DNA of 64,000 bases from Flavobacterium terrisoli (GTDB lineage: Bacteria > Bacteroidota > Bacteroidia > Flavobacteriales > Flavobacteriaceae), in contig NZ_JARGNA010000005.1 of NCBI RefSeq assembly GCF_030167905.1, positions 281,689 to 345,688 on the forward strand, read 5' to 3'. Position 1 is the stretch's first letter. Each line of letters starts with the position of its first letter. Positions 8,642 through 17,679 of this stretch are shown in pieces. The notes below the pieces were generated by a model. That model searched no databases. It was not told where the DNA came from and saw only the letters and a list, made by a program, of their open reading frames with translations. The position numbers and the translations under genes were made by a program.

Positions 8642-9014
8642 ATGGTGTGAAAACTGATTTGTAATTGTCCCAATAACGCCAAATCAAAAACAGATTGCCT
8701 ATGAAAAGTGCTGCTGCAATGGGTAATGTTTCGGGTGACATAAAATAGTTAATCAGTAGAATATTGATAGTTACCGGTAAAATAACAATATTGGCTAAGG
8801 TTACATATCGACCTATAACATACGATAAGCCACATAATAGTTCAACGGCTTTTGCCAAAGGAATTAAATAAACAGAAGCAATCAAACCGGTGTTGAATGC
8901 TTTAAAGCTTCCGGTTGCTTCAGTTTCCGGCGCTAATTTCAAAAAGAAACTAATTGAGGCATACAGTAAAAATAATCCAATAAGTACTCTGATAATGATA
9001 GTTGTGATTTTCAT
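8640..9014 (-). CDS. DoxX-like integral membrane protein
   Basis: This 124-residue protein has four hydrophobic helices (about 4-24, 43-62, 68-90 and 98-115). An RVLIGLFLLYASISFF start and a LIPLAKAVELLCGLSYVIGRY segment resemble the DoxX/MauE-like family of small membrane proteins. Members are found in oxidative-stress and respiratory contexts, but the molecular role of this type is not established. Here it sits convergent with the peroxiredoxin gene and shares its terminator. Confidence 0.75.
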   Translation of the reverse strand: MKITTIIIRVLIGLFLLYASISFFLKLAPETEATGSFKAFNTGLIASVYLIPLAKAVELLCGLSYVIGRYVTLANIVILPVTINILLINYFMSPETLPIAAALFIGNLFLIWRYWDNYKSVFTP

Positions 9015-9128
9015 GATGATTGTGATTTAATGATTGTTCTACCAAAGTTAAACAAAAAAAGGCTAAAGAATGTCAGAATTAGTATTTATTTAAGCGTCAG
9101 TATTTTACCAATTAAAGATGCTAATTCG

Positions 9129-9159
9129 TTGAAACAAAAATAAAAATATTGTAATTTTG
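9129..9159 (+). promoter_or_regulatory. Promoter of pabB
   Basis: TAATTTTG (9152-9159) lies 20 bp after TTG (9129-9131). Transcription would start at about 9165, which is downstream of the ATG at 9161. This favours the in-frame TTG at 9182 as the true start. Confidence 0.5.
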
Positions 9160-9160
9160 A

Positions 9161-10465
9161 ATGCCTTTAAATGCATACTGCTTGAGAACCATTATTTCCA
9201 AAAAAATTGACCAGACCGATACTTTTAAGAGCCAATTATTGGCTTGGTCTCAGCAGTTTCGGGAAGTGGTTTTTCTGGATTCCAATAGCTATAACCAACA
9301 GTATTCCAGCTATGACTGCGTGTTGGCAGTTGAAGCTTTTACTTCAGTAAAGACCGACTATCACAACGCTTTTGAGGATTTAAAACAATACCAACAGCAA
9401 ACCAGGGATTGGCTGTTTGGTTATTTGTCCTATGATTTGAAAAATGATGTTGAGGTATTGCAATCCAATAATTTTGAAGGTTTGGATTTTCCAGATCTGT
9501 TTTTCTTCCAGCCCAAGAAGTTGTTTTTGCTCAAAGGCGATGTAGTGGAAATGCACTATCTCCGAATGTGCGATGATGAAATGAATTTTGATTTTGAAGA
9601 GATTGGGAAGTGTTCAGTGTCTAGTGTTCAGTGTTCAGAAATTAGTTTAAAACACAGAATTTCTAAGGAAAACTACATCGCCAAAGTCAGCAAAATGCTC
9701 GAGCATATCCATCGCGGTGATATTTACGAAGCCAATTTTTGCATGGAGTTTTATGCCGAACAGGCAAAGATTGAACCTCTGGAGATTTATCAGAAACTGA
9801 ATGGCATTTCTCATCCGCCATTTGCGGCTTATTTTAAAAACAACCATCAGTATTTGCTTTGCGCTTCGCCCGAGCGGTATCTGAGAAAGGAAGCTGATAA
9901 AATCATTTCCCAACCGATAAAAGGTACTGCCAAGCGTTATGCTGACGCAGTTCAGGATGATAAAGCTAAAAATGATTTGTCCCAAAACCCAAAAGAACGT
10001 TCGGAAAACATCATGATTGTTGACTTAGTCCGCAATGATTTGTCTCATACGGCTACGAAAGGCTCAGTGGAAGTTGAAGAGCTTTGCGGTATTTATTCCT
10101 TTGAGCAAGTCCACCAAATGATCTCAACAGTAGTGTCAAACGTTGAAAATACAACTTCGCCCATAGAAATCCTGAGAACCACTTTCCCGATGGGAAGCAT
10201 GACCGGAGCGCCAAAAATCTCCGCCATGAAAATCATCGAAGAGCTTGAGGAAACCAAACGCGGTCTCTACAGTGGCGCGGTTGGCTATTTTACACCAACG
10301 AATGATTTCGATTTCAATGTCGTCATCCGAAGCATTTTATACAATGCCCAAAACGGGTATTTGTCTTTTTCGGTAGGTAGTGCGATTACTTCGCAGGCTA
10401 TTCCTGAATTGGAATATGAAGAATGCCTGTTGAAAGCTAAAGCGATGTTTGAAGTGTTGAAATAG
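9161..10465 (+). CDS. pabB: Aminodeoxychorismate synthase component I
   Basis: This 434-residue chorismate-utilising enzyme is expected to convert chorismate plus amino-group nitrogen into 4-amino-4-deoxychorismate for folate synthesis. The chorismate-binding core covers about 175-430. PIKGTAKR near residue 251 has the lysine typical of PabB rather than the alanine typical of TrpE. ERSENIMIVDLVRNDLS and FPMGSMTGAPK are also present. The annotated ATG overlaps the promoter; an in-frame TTG at 9182, giving LRTIISKK, fits the family N-terminus better. Residues about 150-159 are encoded by a short-word repeat (9609-9638) like those in nearby intergenic DNA, lying in a linker between N-terminal and catalytic parts. 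It is followed closely by tilS and dsbD. Confidence 0.88.
   Translation: MPLNAYCLRTIISKKIDQTDTFKSQLLAWSQQFREVVFLDSNSYNQQYSSYDCVLAVEAFTSVKTDYHNAFEDLKQYQQQTRDWLFGYLSYDLKNDVEVLQSNNFEGLDFPDLFFFQPKKLFLLKGDVVEMHYLRMCDDEMNFDFEEIGKCSVSSVQCSEISLKHRISKENYIAKVSKMLEHIHRGDIYEANFCMEFYAEQAKIEPLEIYQKLNGISHPPFAAYFKNNHQYLLCASPERYLRKEADKIISQPIKGTAKRYADAVQDDKAKNDLSQNPKERSENIMIVDLVRNDLSHTATKGSVEVEELCGIYSFEQVHQMISTVVSNVENTTSPIEILRTTFPMGSMTGAPKISAMKIIEELEETKRGLYSGAVGYFTPTNDFDFNVVIRSILYNAQNGYLSFSVGSAITSQAIPELEYEECLLKAKAMFEVLK
9609..9638 (+). repeat. AGTGTTCAG short-word repeat inside pabB
   Basis: Three to four degenerate copies of AGTGTTCAG are read in frame as a Cys/Ser/Val-rich linker. A related tract lies in intergenic DNA at 23229-23263 on the opposite strand. 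Confidence 0.65.
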
Positions 10466-10483
10466 AAATTATTACTACTTTTG
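10457..10483 (+). promoter_or_regulatory. Promoter-like box directly upstream of tilS
   Basis: TACTTTTG (10476-10483) lies 16 bp after TTG (10457-10459), ending 3 nt before the ATG at 10487. If active it would give a nearly or fully leaderless tilS transcript. Confidence 0.4.
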
Positions 10484-10486
10484 GGC

Positions 10487-11797
10487 ATGCTGTCAAAATT
10501 CCAAAATCACATCAACGCCAATCTTCCTTTTCTCAAAGAGAAGAAGTTGCTATTGGCTGTCAGCGGTGGTGTTGACAGTGTGGTTTTGGTGCAGTTGTGT
10601 CATGAATCCCAACTTGATTTTGCGGTGGCACATTGTAATTTTCAGTTGCGTGGTGAAGAAAGTAATGAAGATGAAGCCTTCGTGAAATCACAATGTGAAG
10701 CATTGAATATTCCAATTTTTATTCAAAAATTTGACACCAAAACCTTTGCGCAACAATATAAATTATCCATTCAGGTTGTAGCGCGTAACTTGCGTTATGA
10801 ATGGTTTTTAACTATTTTAGAGAAACATAACTTCGATTATATTTTGACCGCGCATCATCTTGATGACAGCCTGGAAACTTTCCTGATTAATTTCACACGT
10901 GGTTCGGGTTTGGATGGCTTAACCGGCATTCCGGAGCAGAATGATAAAGTGATTCGCCCACTATTAGTTTTTTCCAGAAATGAGATTGAAGCTTTCGCTA
11001 GAGAAAAGAATATCAGTTGGCGTGAAGACAGCAGCAATGAGTCGGATAAATACCTTCGGAACAAATTGCGACACGATGTGATTCCGGTTTTAAAGGAACT
11101 GAATCCGGGTTTGTTGTCGTCTTTTGAAAACACCATCAACCATCTGAAACAATCTCAGTCATTGGTTCAGGATGCTTCAAAGGATTTGTTCCAAAAAGTG
11201 GTCAGTGAAGAGGAAAATCACACGACTATCGACTTAGTAAAGTTGTTAAAACACCGAAATTTTAAAGCCTATTTGTTTGATTGGCTGCAACCTTTTAGCT
11301 TTGCCGATTGGACTTCTGTTTATGATTTAATCAATGCACAATCGGGGAAGCAAGTGTTCTCAGACACCCATATTCTCTTGAAAAACAGGGATTCTTTGCT
11401 GTTGTTTCCAAAGCAGCAAATGACAAATGATGCCGTGTTTTGGGTACAAAAGGATCAAAATGAAGTTAAATTTCCCTTAAAACTTTCGTTTTGTAATGCA
11501 AATGACATTTCTCTTCAATCAACAAATACTATATTTGTCGATGAAGATAAGCTTCAATTTCCGTTGACGATTCGCCGTTGGCAGGAAGGTGATTTTTTTC
11601 ATCCTTTGGGTATGGCCGGGAAAAAGAAATTGAGCAAATATTTCAAAGATGAAAAGCTCTCCTTGTTGGAAAAGACCAATGTTTGGCTACTGTGTTCGGA
11701 TGATAAAATCGTTTGGATAGTAGGGAAAAGACAGGATGAGCGGTTTAAGGTAACAGAAACAACAACTAAAACACTTCAAATAAACTACATTAACTAA
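10487..11797 (+). CDS. tilS: tRNA(Ile)-lysidine synthase
   Basis: This 436-residue ATP-dependent enzyme attaches lysine to C34 of the CAU-anticodon isoleucine tRNA, an essential step in decoding AUA. The PP-loop motif SGGVDS is near residues 27-32, followed by HCNFQLRG, LTAHHLDD and the C-terminal substrate domain (RRWQEGDFFHPLGM, KKLSKYFKDEK). The ATG at 10487 is preferred. An in-frame TTG six bases earlier lies inside a TACTTTTG promoter-like box. The gene lies 21 bp after pabB, and its TAA overlaps the dsbD ATG by one base, indicating co-expression of the three genes. Confidence 0.94.
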   Translation: MLSKFQNHINANLPFLKEKKLLLAVSGGVDSVVLVQLCHESQLDFAVAHCNFQLRGEESNEDEAFVKSQCEALNIPIFIQKFDTKTFAQQYKLSIQVVARNLRYEWFLTILEKHNFDYILTAHHLDDSLETFLINFTRGSGLDGLTGIPEQNDKVIRPLLVFSRNEIEAFAREKNISWREDSSNESDKYLRNKLRHDVIPVLKELNPGLLSSFENTINHLKQSQSLVQDASKDLFQKVVSEEENHTTIDLVKLLKHRNFKAYLFDWLQPFSFADWTSVYDLINAQSGKQVFSDTHILLKNRDSLLLFPKQQMTNDAVFWVQKDQNEVKFPLKLSFCNANDISLQSTNTIFVDEDKLQFPLTIRRWQEGDFFHPLGMAGKKKLSKYFKDEKLSLLEKTNVWLLCSDDKIVWIVGKRQDERFKVTETTTKTLQINYIN

Positions 11798-13797
11798 TGA
11801 AGAAAGTACTATTTTTTCTTTTGACTTTTTTGGCTTTCGCCAATCTAAATGCCCAAATCGTAAACCCTGTAAAATGGACCAGTAAAGTTGAAAAAATCAG
11901 CGACACCGAATTTAATTTGGAGATGGAAGGGAAGATAGATGATAATTGGCATATGTATTCTCAATTTACGCCTGAAAACGGACCATTACCGGCCGAATTC
12001 AGTTTCAAAGATACCAAAGGCAACTATGAATTGGTAGGCAAAGTCAAAGAAACGCCATATAAAAAACAATACAATGAGGTTTTTGAAGTAGACGAATATT
12101 ATTTTGATAAAAAAGTAAAGTTTACCCAAAAAGTTAAAATCATTAATGCCAGCCTGAAGGCCATCAAGGCTACGATTGATTATCAGGTTTGTAAGGACGT
12201 TTGTATCAATCAGGACAATGCCTTTACTTTTCAACTGCCAAAAATTGAAAAAACAAGTTCCGATGTAGCTGTAACAACTGTTGACACTGCAAAAGCGGAT
12301 ACAGTTCAAACTGCTCCGACAGAAGTAAAACAAGCTCCGCCAGCCGTTGTAACCGAGCCAGAGAAAGCAGAAGACAAAGGATTGTGGACGATTTTTATTT
12401 TTGCGCTTTTAGGCGGTTTTGCAGCAACGTTTACACCTTGTGTTTACCCGATGATTCCAATGACCGTTAGTTTCTTCCTGAAACAGTCGGATAATAAGTC
12501 GAAAGGAAGGTTTAACGCTATTTTCTATGGCGCCTGCATTGTTTTTATCTGTTTTGCGATTACGATACCATTTCACATTTTTGAAGGGATAAGCCGGGAT
12601 ATTTTCTCGGAGATTTCAACCAATGTTTACCTGAATATCTTCTTCTTTATCATCTTTGTGGTTTTTGCCATTTCTTTCTTTGGTGCTTTTGAAATCACCA
12701 TGCCTTCCAGTTTGTCTAACAAAGTAGATAGAGCTTCTGATAAAGGCGGATTGATTGGGATATTCTTTATGGCCTTGACGCTGATTATAGTGTCATTCTC
12801 CTGTATCGGACCTGCTCTTGGTTTTGTATTTGGGACTTCGCTGAATTCTGATGGAGGTGCCTTGATTCTCTCCATTGCGATGCTGGGTTTTGGTTTTGGT
12901 TTGGCGCTGCCTTTTATGTTCTTTGCCTTGACACCCAATTTATTAGGTAATATGCCTAAATCGGGCGGATGGCTTAATACTGTTAAAGTGGTGTTTGGTT
13001 TTATCGAATTGGCTTTGGCATTTAAATTCTTATCAAACGCCGACATTGGATTGGATTTGCATTTACTCGAAAGAGAAGTGTTTATCGCAATCTGGATTGC
13101 TGTTTTTGGAGCGTTAGCGTTATACCTTTTTGGAAAAATTACTTTGCCACACGACAGTCCGTTATCGCATCTTTCTGTGGGAAGAATGCTTTTGGGAGTG
13201 ACTTCTTTAGCTTTTGCAGTTTACTTGGTTCCCGGACTTTGGGGCGCGCCGTTAAAACTGATTTCTGCTTTTCCACCGCCAACTACCTATAGTGAAAGCC
13301 CACAGGGTTTTGGTAGTAAAGCAACTGTTATGAGCGAAGATAAATTGCCCGATGGCGCTGAATTAGCCGTTCACAATTTGGTTTCCTTCACCGATTATCA
13401 AACCGGATTGGCGTATGCCAAAAAAGTAAACAAACCTATCATGATTGACTTTACCGGTAAGCAATGCGTGAATTGTCGATTGATGGAAAATAACGTTTGG
13501 TCGAATGAAAAGGTTTTGGAAATCTTAAAAAATGATGTGGTACTGATTTCATTGTATGGCGATGACAAAAAAGAACTGCCAAAAGACGAACAATATGTTA
13601 CCGCAAAAGGAAAAGAAATCAATACAATAGGGAAAAAATGGAGCGAATTTCAAATCACCCGATTTAATAATAATGCCCGACCGCTGTATGTTCTTTTGGA
13701 TCTAAATGAAAAGGAATTAAACGTTCCCGTAGCTTATACACCCGATATTGAAGAGTATTTAACATGGCTTAAAGACGGTATTTCTAAATTCAAATAG
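11797..13797 (+). CDS. dsbD: Protein-disulfide reductase DsbD family
   Basis: This 666-residue inner-membrane protein moves electrons from cytoplasmic thioredoxin to periplasmic proteins. There is a signal peptide at 1-20 (ending LNAQ). The N-terminal periplasmic domain (about 25-150) has the redox pair Cys132/Cys136 in VCKDVC. The membrane core (about 195-490) has Cys215 in FTPCVYPMIP and Cys336 in SFSCIGP. The C-terminal thioredoxin-like domain has Cys557 and Cys560 in CVNC. All six cysteines needed for the DsbD relay are therefore present. A Pro/Thr-rich linker (about 155-190) separates the first two domains. Translation is coupled to tilS through the TAATG overlap. Confidence 0.92.
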   Translation: MKKVLFFLLTFLAFANLNAQIVNPVKWTSKVEKISDTEFNLEMEGKIDDNWHMYSQFTPENGPLPAEFSFKDTKGNYELVGKVKETPYKKQYNEVFEVDEYYFDKKVKFTQKVKIINASLKAIKATIDYQVCKDVCINQDNAFTFQLPKIEKTSSDVAVTTVDTAKADTVQTAPTEVKQAPPAVVTEPEKAEDKGLWTIFIFALLGGFAATFTPCVYPMIPMTVSFFLKQSDNKSKGRFNAIFYGACIVFICFAITIPFHIFEGISRDIFSEISTNVYLNIFFFIIFVVFAISFFGAFEITMPSSLSNKVDRASDKGGLIGIFFMALTLIIVSFSCIGPALGFVFGTSLNSDGGALILSIAMLGFGFGLALPFMFFALTPNLLGNMPKSGGWLNTVKVVFGFIELALAFKFLSNADIGLDLHLLEREVFIAIWIAVFGALALYLFGKITLPHDSPLSHLSVGRMLLGVTSLAFAVYLVPGLWGAPLKLISAFPPPTTYSESPQGFGSKATVMSEDKLPDGAELAVHNLVSFTDYQTGLAYAKKVNKPIMIDFTGKQCVNCRLMENNVWSNEKVLEILKNDVVLISLYGDDKKELPKDEQYVTAKGKEINTIGKKWSEFQITRFNNNARPLYVLLDLNEKELNVPVAYTPDIEEYLTWLKDGISKFK

Positions 13798-13850
13798 GCA
13801 AATTCTAATTCAGAACGGGCAAATTCTCAATGGAATTACCATTTGGAATT

Positions 13851-13893
13851 TTCTGACGCAACCTAATCAGGATTTTAATATCTTTATATTGTC
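13851..13893 (+). promoter_or_regulatory. Conserved upstream element of lipoprotein paralog 1
   Basis: TTCTGACGCAACC (13851-13863) and, 17 bp later, TCTTTATATTGTC (13881-13893) precede the gene. Near copies precede paralogs 2 and 3. The AACC half resembles an ECF-sigma -35 element rather than the TTTG/TAnnTTTG housekeeping type. Confidence 0.45.
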
Positions 13894-13905
13894 AAAACAA
13901 ACAAT

Positions 13906-15648
13906 ATGAGGAAAATCAATACCTTTTTGTGTTTACTACTTTTGGTAGTTTCATTCTCCGCCTGTGAATCCAATGATGATTCTAATAGTAACGATCAAAA
14001 CGACGATACTTTCGCTGAAAACTTCGGGAGTGAAGTCTCAAGAAACTTCATCGGTCAAATCGTCGGCACAGACAATCAACCTTTACAAGGTGCAACTGTA
14101 CAAATAGGAACTTCTACTGTACAAACCGATCTAAATGGTGTTTTTATCATTAATGGCGCCAATGTGCATGAACGCTTTGCCTATATCACGGTAACCAAAG
14201 CCGGTTATATTGATGGTTCACGGGCTATGGTTCCGACAAACGGAATGAACAATATAAAGATTATGTTGATTCCCAATACACCATTGGAAACCATACAATC
14301 GGGAGTTCCGAGTGAAGTAGTCATGCCAAATGGAACTAAAGTGGTTTTTGACGGTGCTTTTCAGGATGAGAATGGATTGGATTATTCCGGTTCGGTTCAG
14401 GTCGCGATGTTCCATTTATTGCCAAGCGATGAGAATATCAGTAAATTAATGCCGGGCATGTTATACGCCCAAACTCAAAGCAATGAAGAAGCGGTTTTGC
14501 AAACTTTTGGCATGCTTAATGTTGAATTACGCGGCAGTGCCGGACAAAAATTAAATATCAAAGAAGGTCATACCGCAGAAATAACTTTAAAGATTGACGA
14601 TAGTCAAATAGGAAGTGCTCCAAATTCAATTCCGTTATGGCATTTTGATGAAGCCAAAGGCTATTGGAAAGAAGATGGCGTAGCGACTAAAGTGGGTAAT
14701 AAATATATGGGAGAAGTGTCTCATTTTTCGTGGTGGAATTGCGATGCTTCATTTCCAATAATTAATTTAACCGTAACCTTGGTCGATAGTAATGGGAATT
14801 CATTGCCTAATGCAGGAATTGGGTTGGTTGCCAATGGCATTAGTTACAATAATTCAGCGATGGGCCATACAGACAATAATGGAAGTGTTTCAGGTCTTGT
14901 TCCTTCCAATCAAACAATGACTTTAAATGTTTATCAAGAATGTGGTATTGTTTTCACGACAACCATTGGCCCGTTTAATAATGACACTGTAGTTCCAATT
15001 ACATTGCCCAATTCATCAGTAATTATATCAAAGATTAATGGTTCTCTATTAAAATGCAATGGATCAAATGTAACCAATGGTTATATTGTACTCTCAAAAA
15101 ATGGTGTTGAAGAAATTATAAATGTTACTAATGGAACTTTTAGTTTTAGCACAATGTTCTGTGCTGGAGCAACCTCTTTCACGCTGAATGCGATTGATAT
15201 TGATAATCTTCAGGCGGTACCAACCAGCACTCACACAATAGCCACGCCTATTACCAATGTTGGCAATTTAACTGCCTGTAATTCTATTACAGAATATCTA
15301 TATTATAAATTAGATAATAATCCTGTGAAATATATATTTTCGAATAAAGGCGGTGGGTATAATTCAGCTAGCTTGCCTTTCACTGCCTGGGGTTATGATT
15401 ATTCTACAGGCGCCAGTTTGTTTGTAATCGGTTACAGCCTGGTTCCGGGAGTATATGACAGTAGTGTTTTTCAAATTGATCAATTAGGAGGCGCTTATGT
15501 TTATGCAAACGAAAACATTACTTTCAATTTATCCAAATTTGGAAACATTGGACAGCCCATACAGATGACATTGGCAGGAACTTTTGATGATCAATATGGT
15601 GTTAATCATACCGTTACTGCGACCATCAATGTTATAAGAAATCAATAG
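13906..15648 (+). CDS. Surface lipoprotein, tandem paralog 1
   Basis: This is a 580-residue lipoprotein: a signal peptide with the acylated Cys20 in SFSAC is followed by ESNDDSNSND, an acidic tail like Bacteroidetes surface-export signals. Residues about 45-125 form a carboxypeptidase-regulatory-like beta-sandwich (GTDNQPLQGATVQIG, TDLNGVFIING). Residues about 130-280 form a conserved unit ending in IPLWHFDEAKGYWKEDG and SHFSWWNCD. The C-terminal 300 residues contain further beta-sandwich repeats (SLLKCNGSNVTNGYIVL) and a terminal INVIRN strand. No enzyme motif is seen. It is the first of three tandem paralogs with strongly conserved N-terminal halves and diverged C-terminal halves. A role in binding or sensing at the cell surface is inference. 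Confidence 0.8.
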   Translation: MRKINTFLCLLLLVVSFSACESNDDSNSNDQNDDTFAENFGSEVSRNFIGQIVGTDNQPLQGATVQIGTSTVQTDLNGVFIINGANVHERFAYITVTKAGYIDGSRAMVPTNGMNNIKIMLIPNTPLETIQSGVPSEVVMPNGTKVVFDGAFQDENGLDYSGSVQVAMFHLLPSDENISKLMPGMLYAQTQSNEEAVLQTFGMLNVELRGSAGQKLNIKEGHTAEITLKIDDSQIGSAPNSIPLWHFDEAKGYWKEDGVATKVGNKYMGEVSHFSWWNCDASFPIINLTVTLVDSNGNSLPNAGIGLVANGISYNNSAMGHTDNNGSVSGLVPSNQTMTLNVYQECGIVFTTTIGPFNNDTVVPITLPNSSVIISKINGSLLKCNGSNVTNGYIVLSKNGVEEIINVTNGTFSFSTMFCAGATSFTLNAIDIDNLQAVPTSTHTIATPITNVGNLTACNSITEYLYYKLDNNPVKYIFSNKGGGYNSASLPFTAWGYDYSTGASLFVIGYSLVPGVYDSSVFQIDQLGGAYVYANENITFNLSKFGNIGQPIQMTLAGTFDDQYGVNHTVTATINVIRNQ

Positions 15649-15700
15649 TAAAAACTCCCGATACAATTAGGGCTTTGTTGTTCAAAGTTTGGTTTTTATT

Positions 15701-15743
15701 TTTCTAGTGCAGCCAAATTAGGTTTTATTGTCTTTATGTAGTC
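15701..15743 (+). promoter_or_regulatory. Conserved upstream element of lipoprotein paralog 2
   Basis: TTTCTAGTGCAGCC (15701-15714), a 16-bp spacer and TCTTTATGTAGTC (15731-15743) align with the element before paralog 1. This is the most diverged of the three copies. Confidence 0.4.
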
Positions 15744-15756
15744 AAATCAAATTATT

Positions 15757-17565
15757 ATGAAAAAAATCCATTCTCTTTTATGGTTACTATTTTTGGTAGT
15801 TTCATTCTCCGCCTGTGAATCTAATGATGATTCTAACGGTAACCAACAAAATGACGACACTTTCGCTGAAAACTTCGGTAATGAAACTTCGAAAGATTTT
15901 ATCGGTCAGGTTGTCGACACAGACAATCATCCTATCCAAGGCGCAACCATACAAATAGGTTCTTCCACAGTACAAACCGATGTCAATGGTGTTTTTATAA
16001 TTAATGGTGCCAATGTGCATGATCGTTTTGCTTATATCACCGCAACCAAAGCCGGTTATATTAACGGTTCTCGCGCGATGGTGCCAACAGGCGGCAAAAA
16101 CAATGTGAGAATAATGTTGATTCCAAATACTCCGATAGAAACGATTCAGTCAGGAGTAACAAGCGAAGTAGCGATGCCAAATGGAACCAAAGTTGTTTTT
16201 GATGGTGCTTTTCAGGATGAGAATGGAATGGATTATTCCGGTTCGGTTCAGGTGGCGATGTTTCACTTATTACCAAGCGATGAAAACATCAGCAAATTGA
16301 TGCCTGGCATGTTATACGCCCAAACCGAAACCAATGAGGAAGCGGTTTTAGAAACTTATGGCATGCTCAATGTTGAATTACGAGGCAGTGGCGGACAAAA
16401 ATTAAACATCAAAGAAGGTCATACGGCTGAAATTGAAATGAAAATTGATGATGCTCAAATGACAACGGCTCCAAGTTCGATTCCGTTATGGCATTTTGAT
16501 GAGGAAAAAGGTTATTGGAAAGAAGATGGCGTTGCGACTAAAGTTGGGAACAAATACGTTGGTGAAGTATCTCATTTTTCCTGGTGGAATTGTGATGTTC
16601 AGTTCCCAACAGTTAATTTCACTGCAACGATTGTTGATGTAAACAATAACCCGGTTTCTAATATCGCTGTAGCCATAGTTTTTGACTTTCCAAGAACAAA
16701 TCTTACGGATGACAGCGGAAATGTTTCAGGATTAATTCCGGCAAATCAGGTTATGACCCTAAACATCTATGATGTATGCGGTAATATTATTTATACTTCA
16801 CAGATTGGGCCTTACTCACAGAACACTAATCTGGGTCAAATACAATTGCCTGGTTCGAGTATACAGACCGCTAATGTATCAGGTAGTTTGCTTAAATGTG
16901 ACAATACAATCGTAACCAATGGTTATGTAGTACTTAAAAACGGCAATAGGATATTAATATCCGGGTTAGATAATGGAAATTATGATTTTACTACTGTTAC
17001 TTGTTCGGGTTCAAATAATTTTACGATTGAAGGATTTGATTTTGATACATTACAGAGTACAGGAGAGTTAAATTATCAGTTTGAATTTCCTGAAACACAT
17101 ATTAATGCATTGCAAGCCTGCAATGCGATAACTGAGTATATTACGTTTAATATAAATGGAGAAAATACCATAGTCACCGGTAACATCAGTTCACAAATAT
17201 TTTTGAATACTGTGACTTATGGAAATAATATTTTCGCAAACCAGATGACAATTTATGCCAATTATGGTAATGTTCCCGGAGGTGGTGCAATACAAACTCC
17301 GGGTGTAGCTATTGAATGCGGAAGCACGATTCCTGGAAATTATACCTTAAATAATACAAGTGTCAGGATAAGCACCCAACCGAGCAGTACTCCTAATCAA
17401 TATTTTTTTATTTATGGACCACCGGAAATATCCAATTATAATTTTAGGATTATTAAGTTTGGGGCTGTTGGAGATTATATTGATGTTTCATTTACAGGAG
17501 ACATTGAAATACTAGGAGTTTCTTACCTTGTTAATGGTATAGCCCATGTGATAAGGGATCATTAA
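15757..17565 (+). CDS. Surface lipoprotein, tandem paralog 2
   Basis: This 602-residue lipoprotein with Cys20 in SFSAC is followed by ESNDDSNGNQ. Order and sequence of the first 300 residues are nearly those of paralog 1: regulatory-like domain (DTDNHPIQGATIQIG), the KLMPGMLYAQT segment, IPLWHFDEEKGYWKEDG and SHFSWWNCD. The C-terminal half shares only the framework (SLLKCDNTIVTNGYVVL, then a final HVIRD strand). It has its own segment with an ECGSTIPGNYTL region, about 20 residues longer than paralog 1. It ends 7 bp before a perfect terminator. Function is unknown; outer-membrane surface location is inferred from the signal. Confidence 0.8.
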   Translation: MKKIHSLLWLLFLVVSFSACESNDDSNGNQQNDDTFAENFGNETSKDFIGQVVDTDNHPIQGATIQIGSSTVQTDVNGVFIINGANVHDRFAYITATKAGYINGSRAMVPTGGKNNVRIMLIPNTPIETIQSGVTSEVAMPNGTKVVFDGAFQDENGMDYSGSVQVAMFHLLPSDENISKLMPGMLYAQTETNEEAVLETYGMLNVELRGSGGQKLNIKEGHTAEIEMKIDDAQMTTAPSSIPLWHFDEEKGYWKEDGVATKVGNKYVGEVSHFSWWNCDVQFPTVNFTATIVDVNNNPVSNIAVAIVFDFPRTNLTDDSGNVSGLIPANQVMTLNIYDVCGNIIYTSQIGPYSQNTNLGQIQLPGSSIQTANVSGSLLKCDNTIVTNGYVVLKNGNRILISGLDNGNYDFTTVTCSGSNNFTIEGFDFDTLQSTGELNYQFEFPETHINALQACNAITEYITFNINGENTIVTGNISSQIFLNTVTYGNNIFANQMTIYANYGNVPGGGAIQTPGVAIECGSTIPGNYTLNNTSVRISTQPSSTPNQYFFIYGPPEISNYNFRIIKFGAVGDYIDVSFTGDIEILGVSYLVNGIAHVIRDH

Positions 17566-17572
17566 TACAGAT

Positions 17573-17600
17573 AAAAGCCCCGATTCATTCGGGGCTTTTT
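17573..17600 (+). terminator. Terminator of lipoprotein paralog 2
   Basis: AGCCCCGA and TCGGGGCT with a short ATTC-type loop are followed by a T-run. The same hairpin core recurs after paralog 3. Confidence 0.9.
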
Positions 17601-17620
17601 GTTTATTCCTTTTTCTTATT

Positions 17621-17660
17621 TTTCTGACGCAACCAATATGACTTTTTTCTATCGTATAAG
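17621..17660 (+). promoter_or_regulatory. Conserved upstream element of lipoprotein paralog 3
   Basis: TTTCTGACGCAACC (17621-17634) is identical in its CTGACGCAACC core to the copy before paralog 1. The downstream half here is TCTATCGTATAAG (17648-17660), so only the -35-like part is strictly conserved. Confidence 0.45.
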
Positions 17661-17679
17661 AAAACCAAAACCTAACGTT

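Noticed and set aside
9161..10465. Anthranilate synthase TrpE instead of PabB
   Set aside because: The PIKGT lysine is the PabB-type residue and no trp genes are adjacent.
17599..17679. 27-codon N-terminal extension of lipoprotein paralog 3
   Set aside because: It begins in the terminator of paralog 2, crosses the conserved promoter-like element and would bury the lipoprotein signal.
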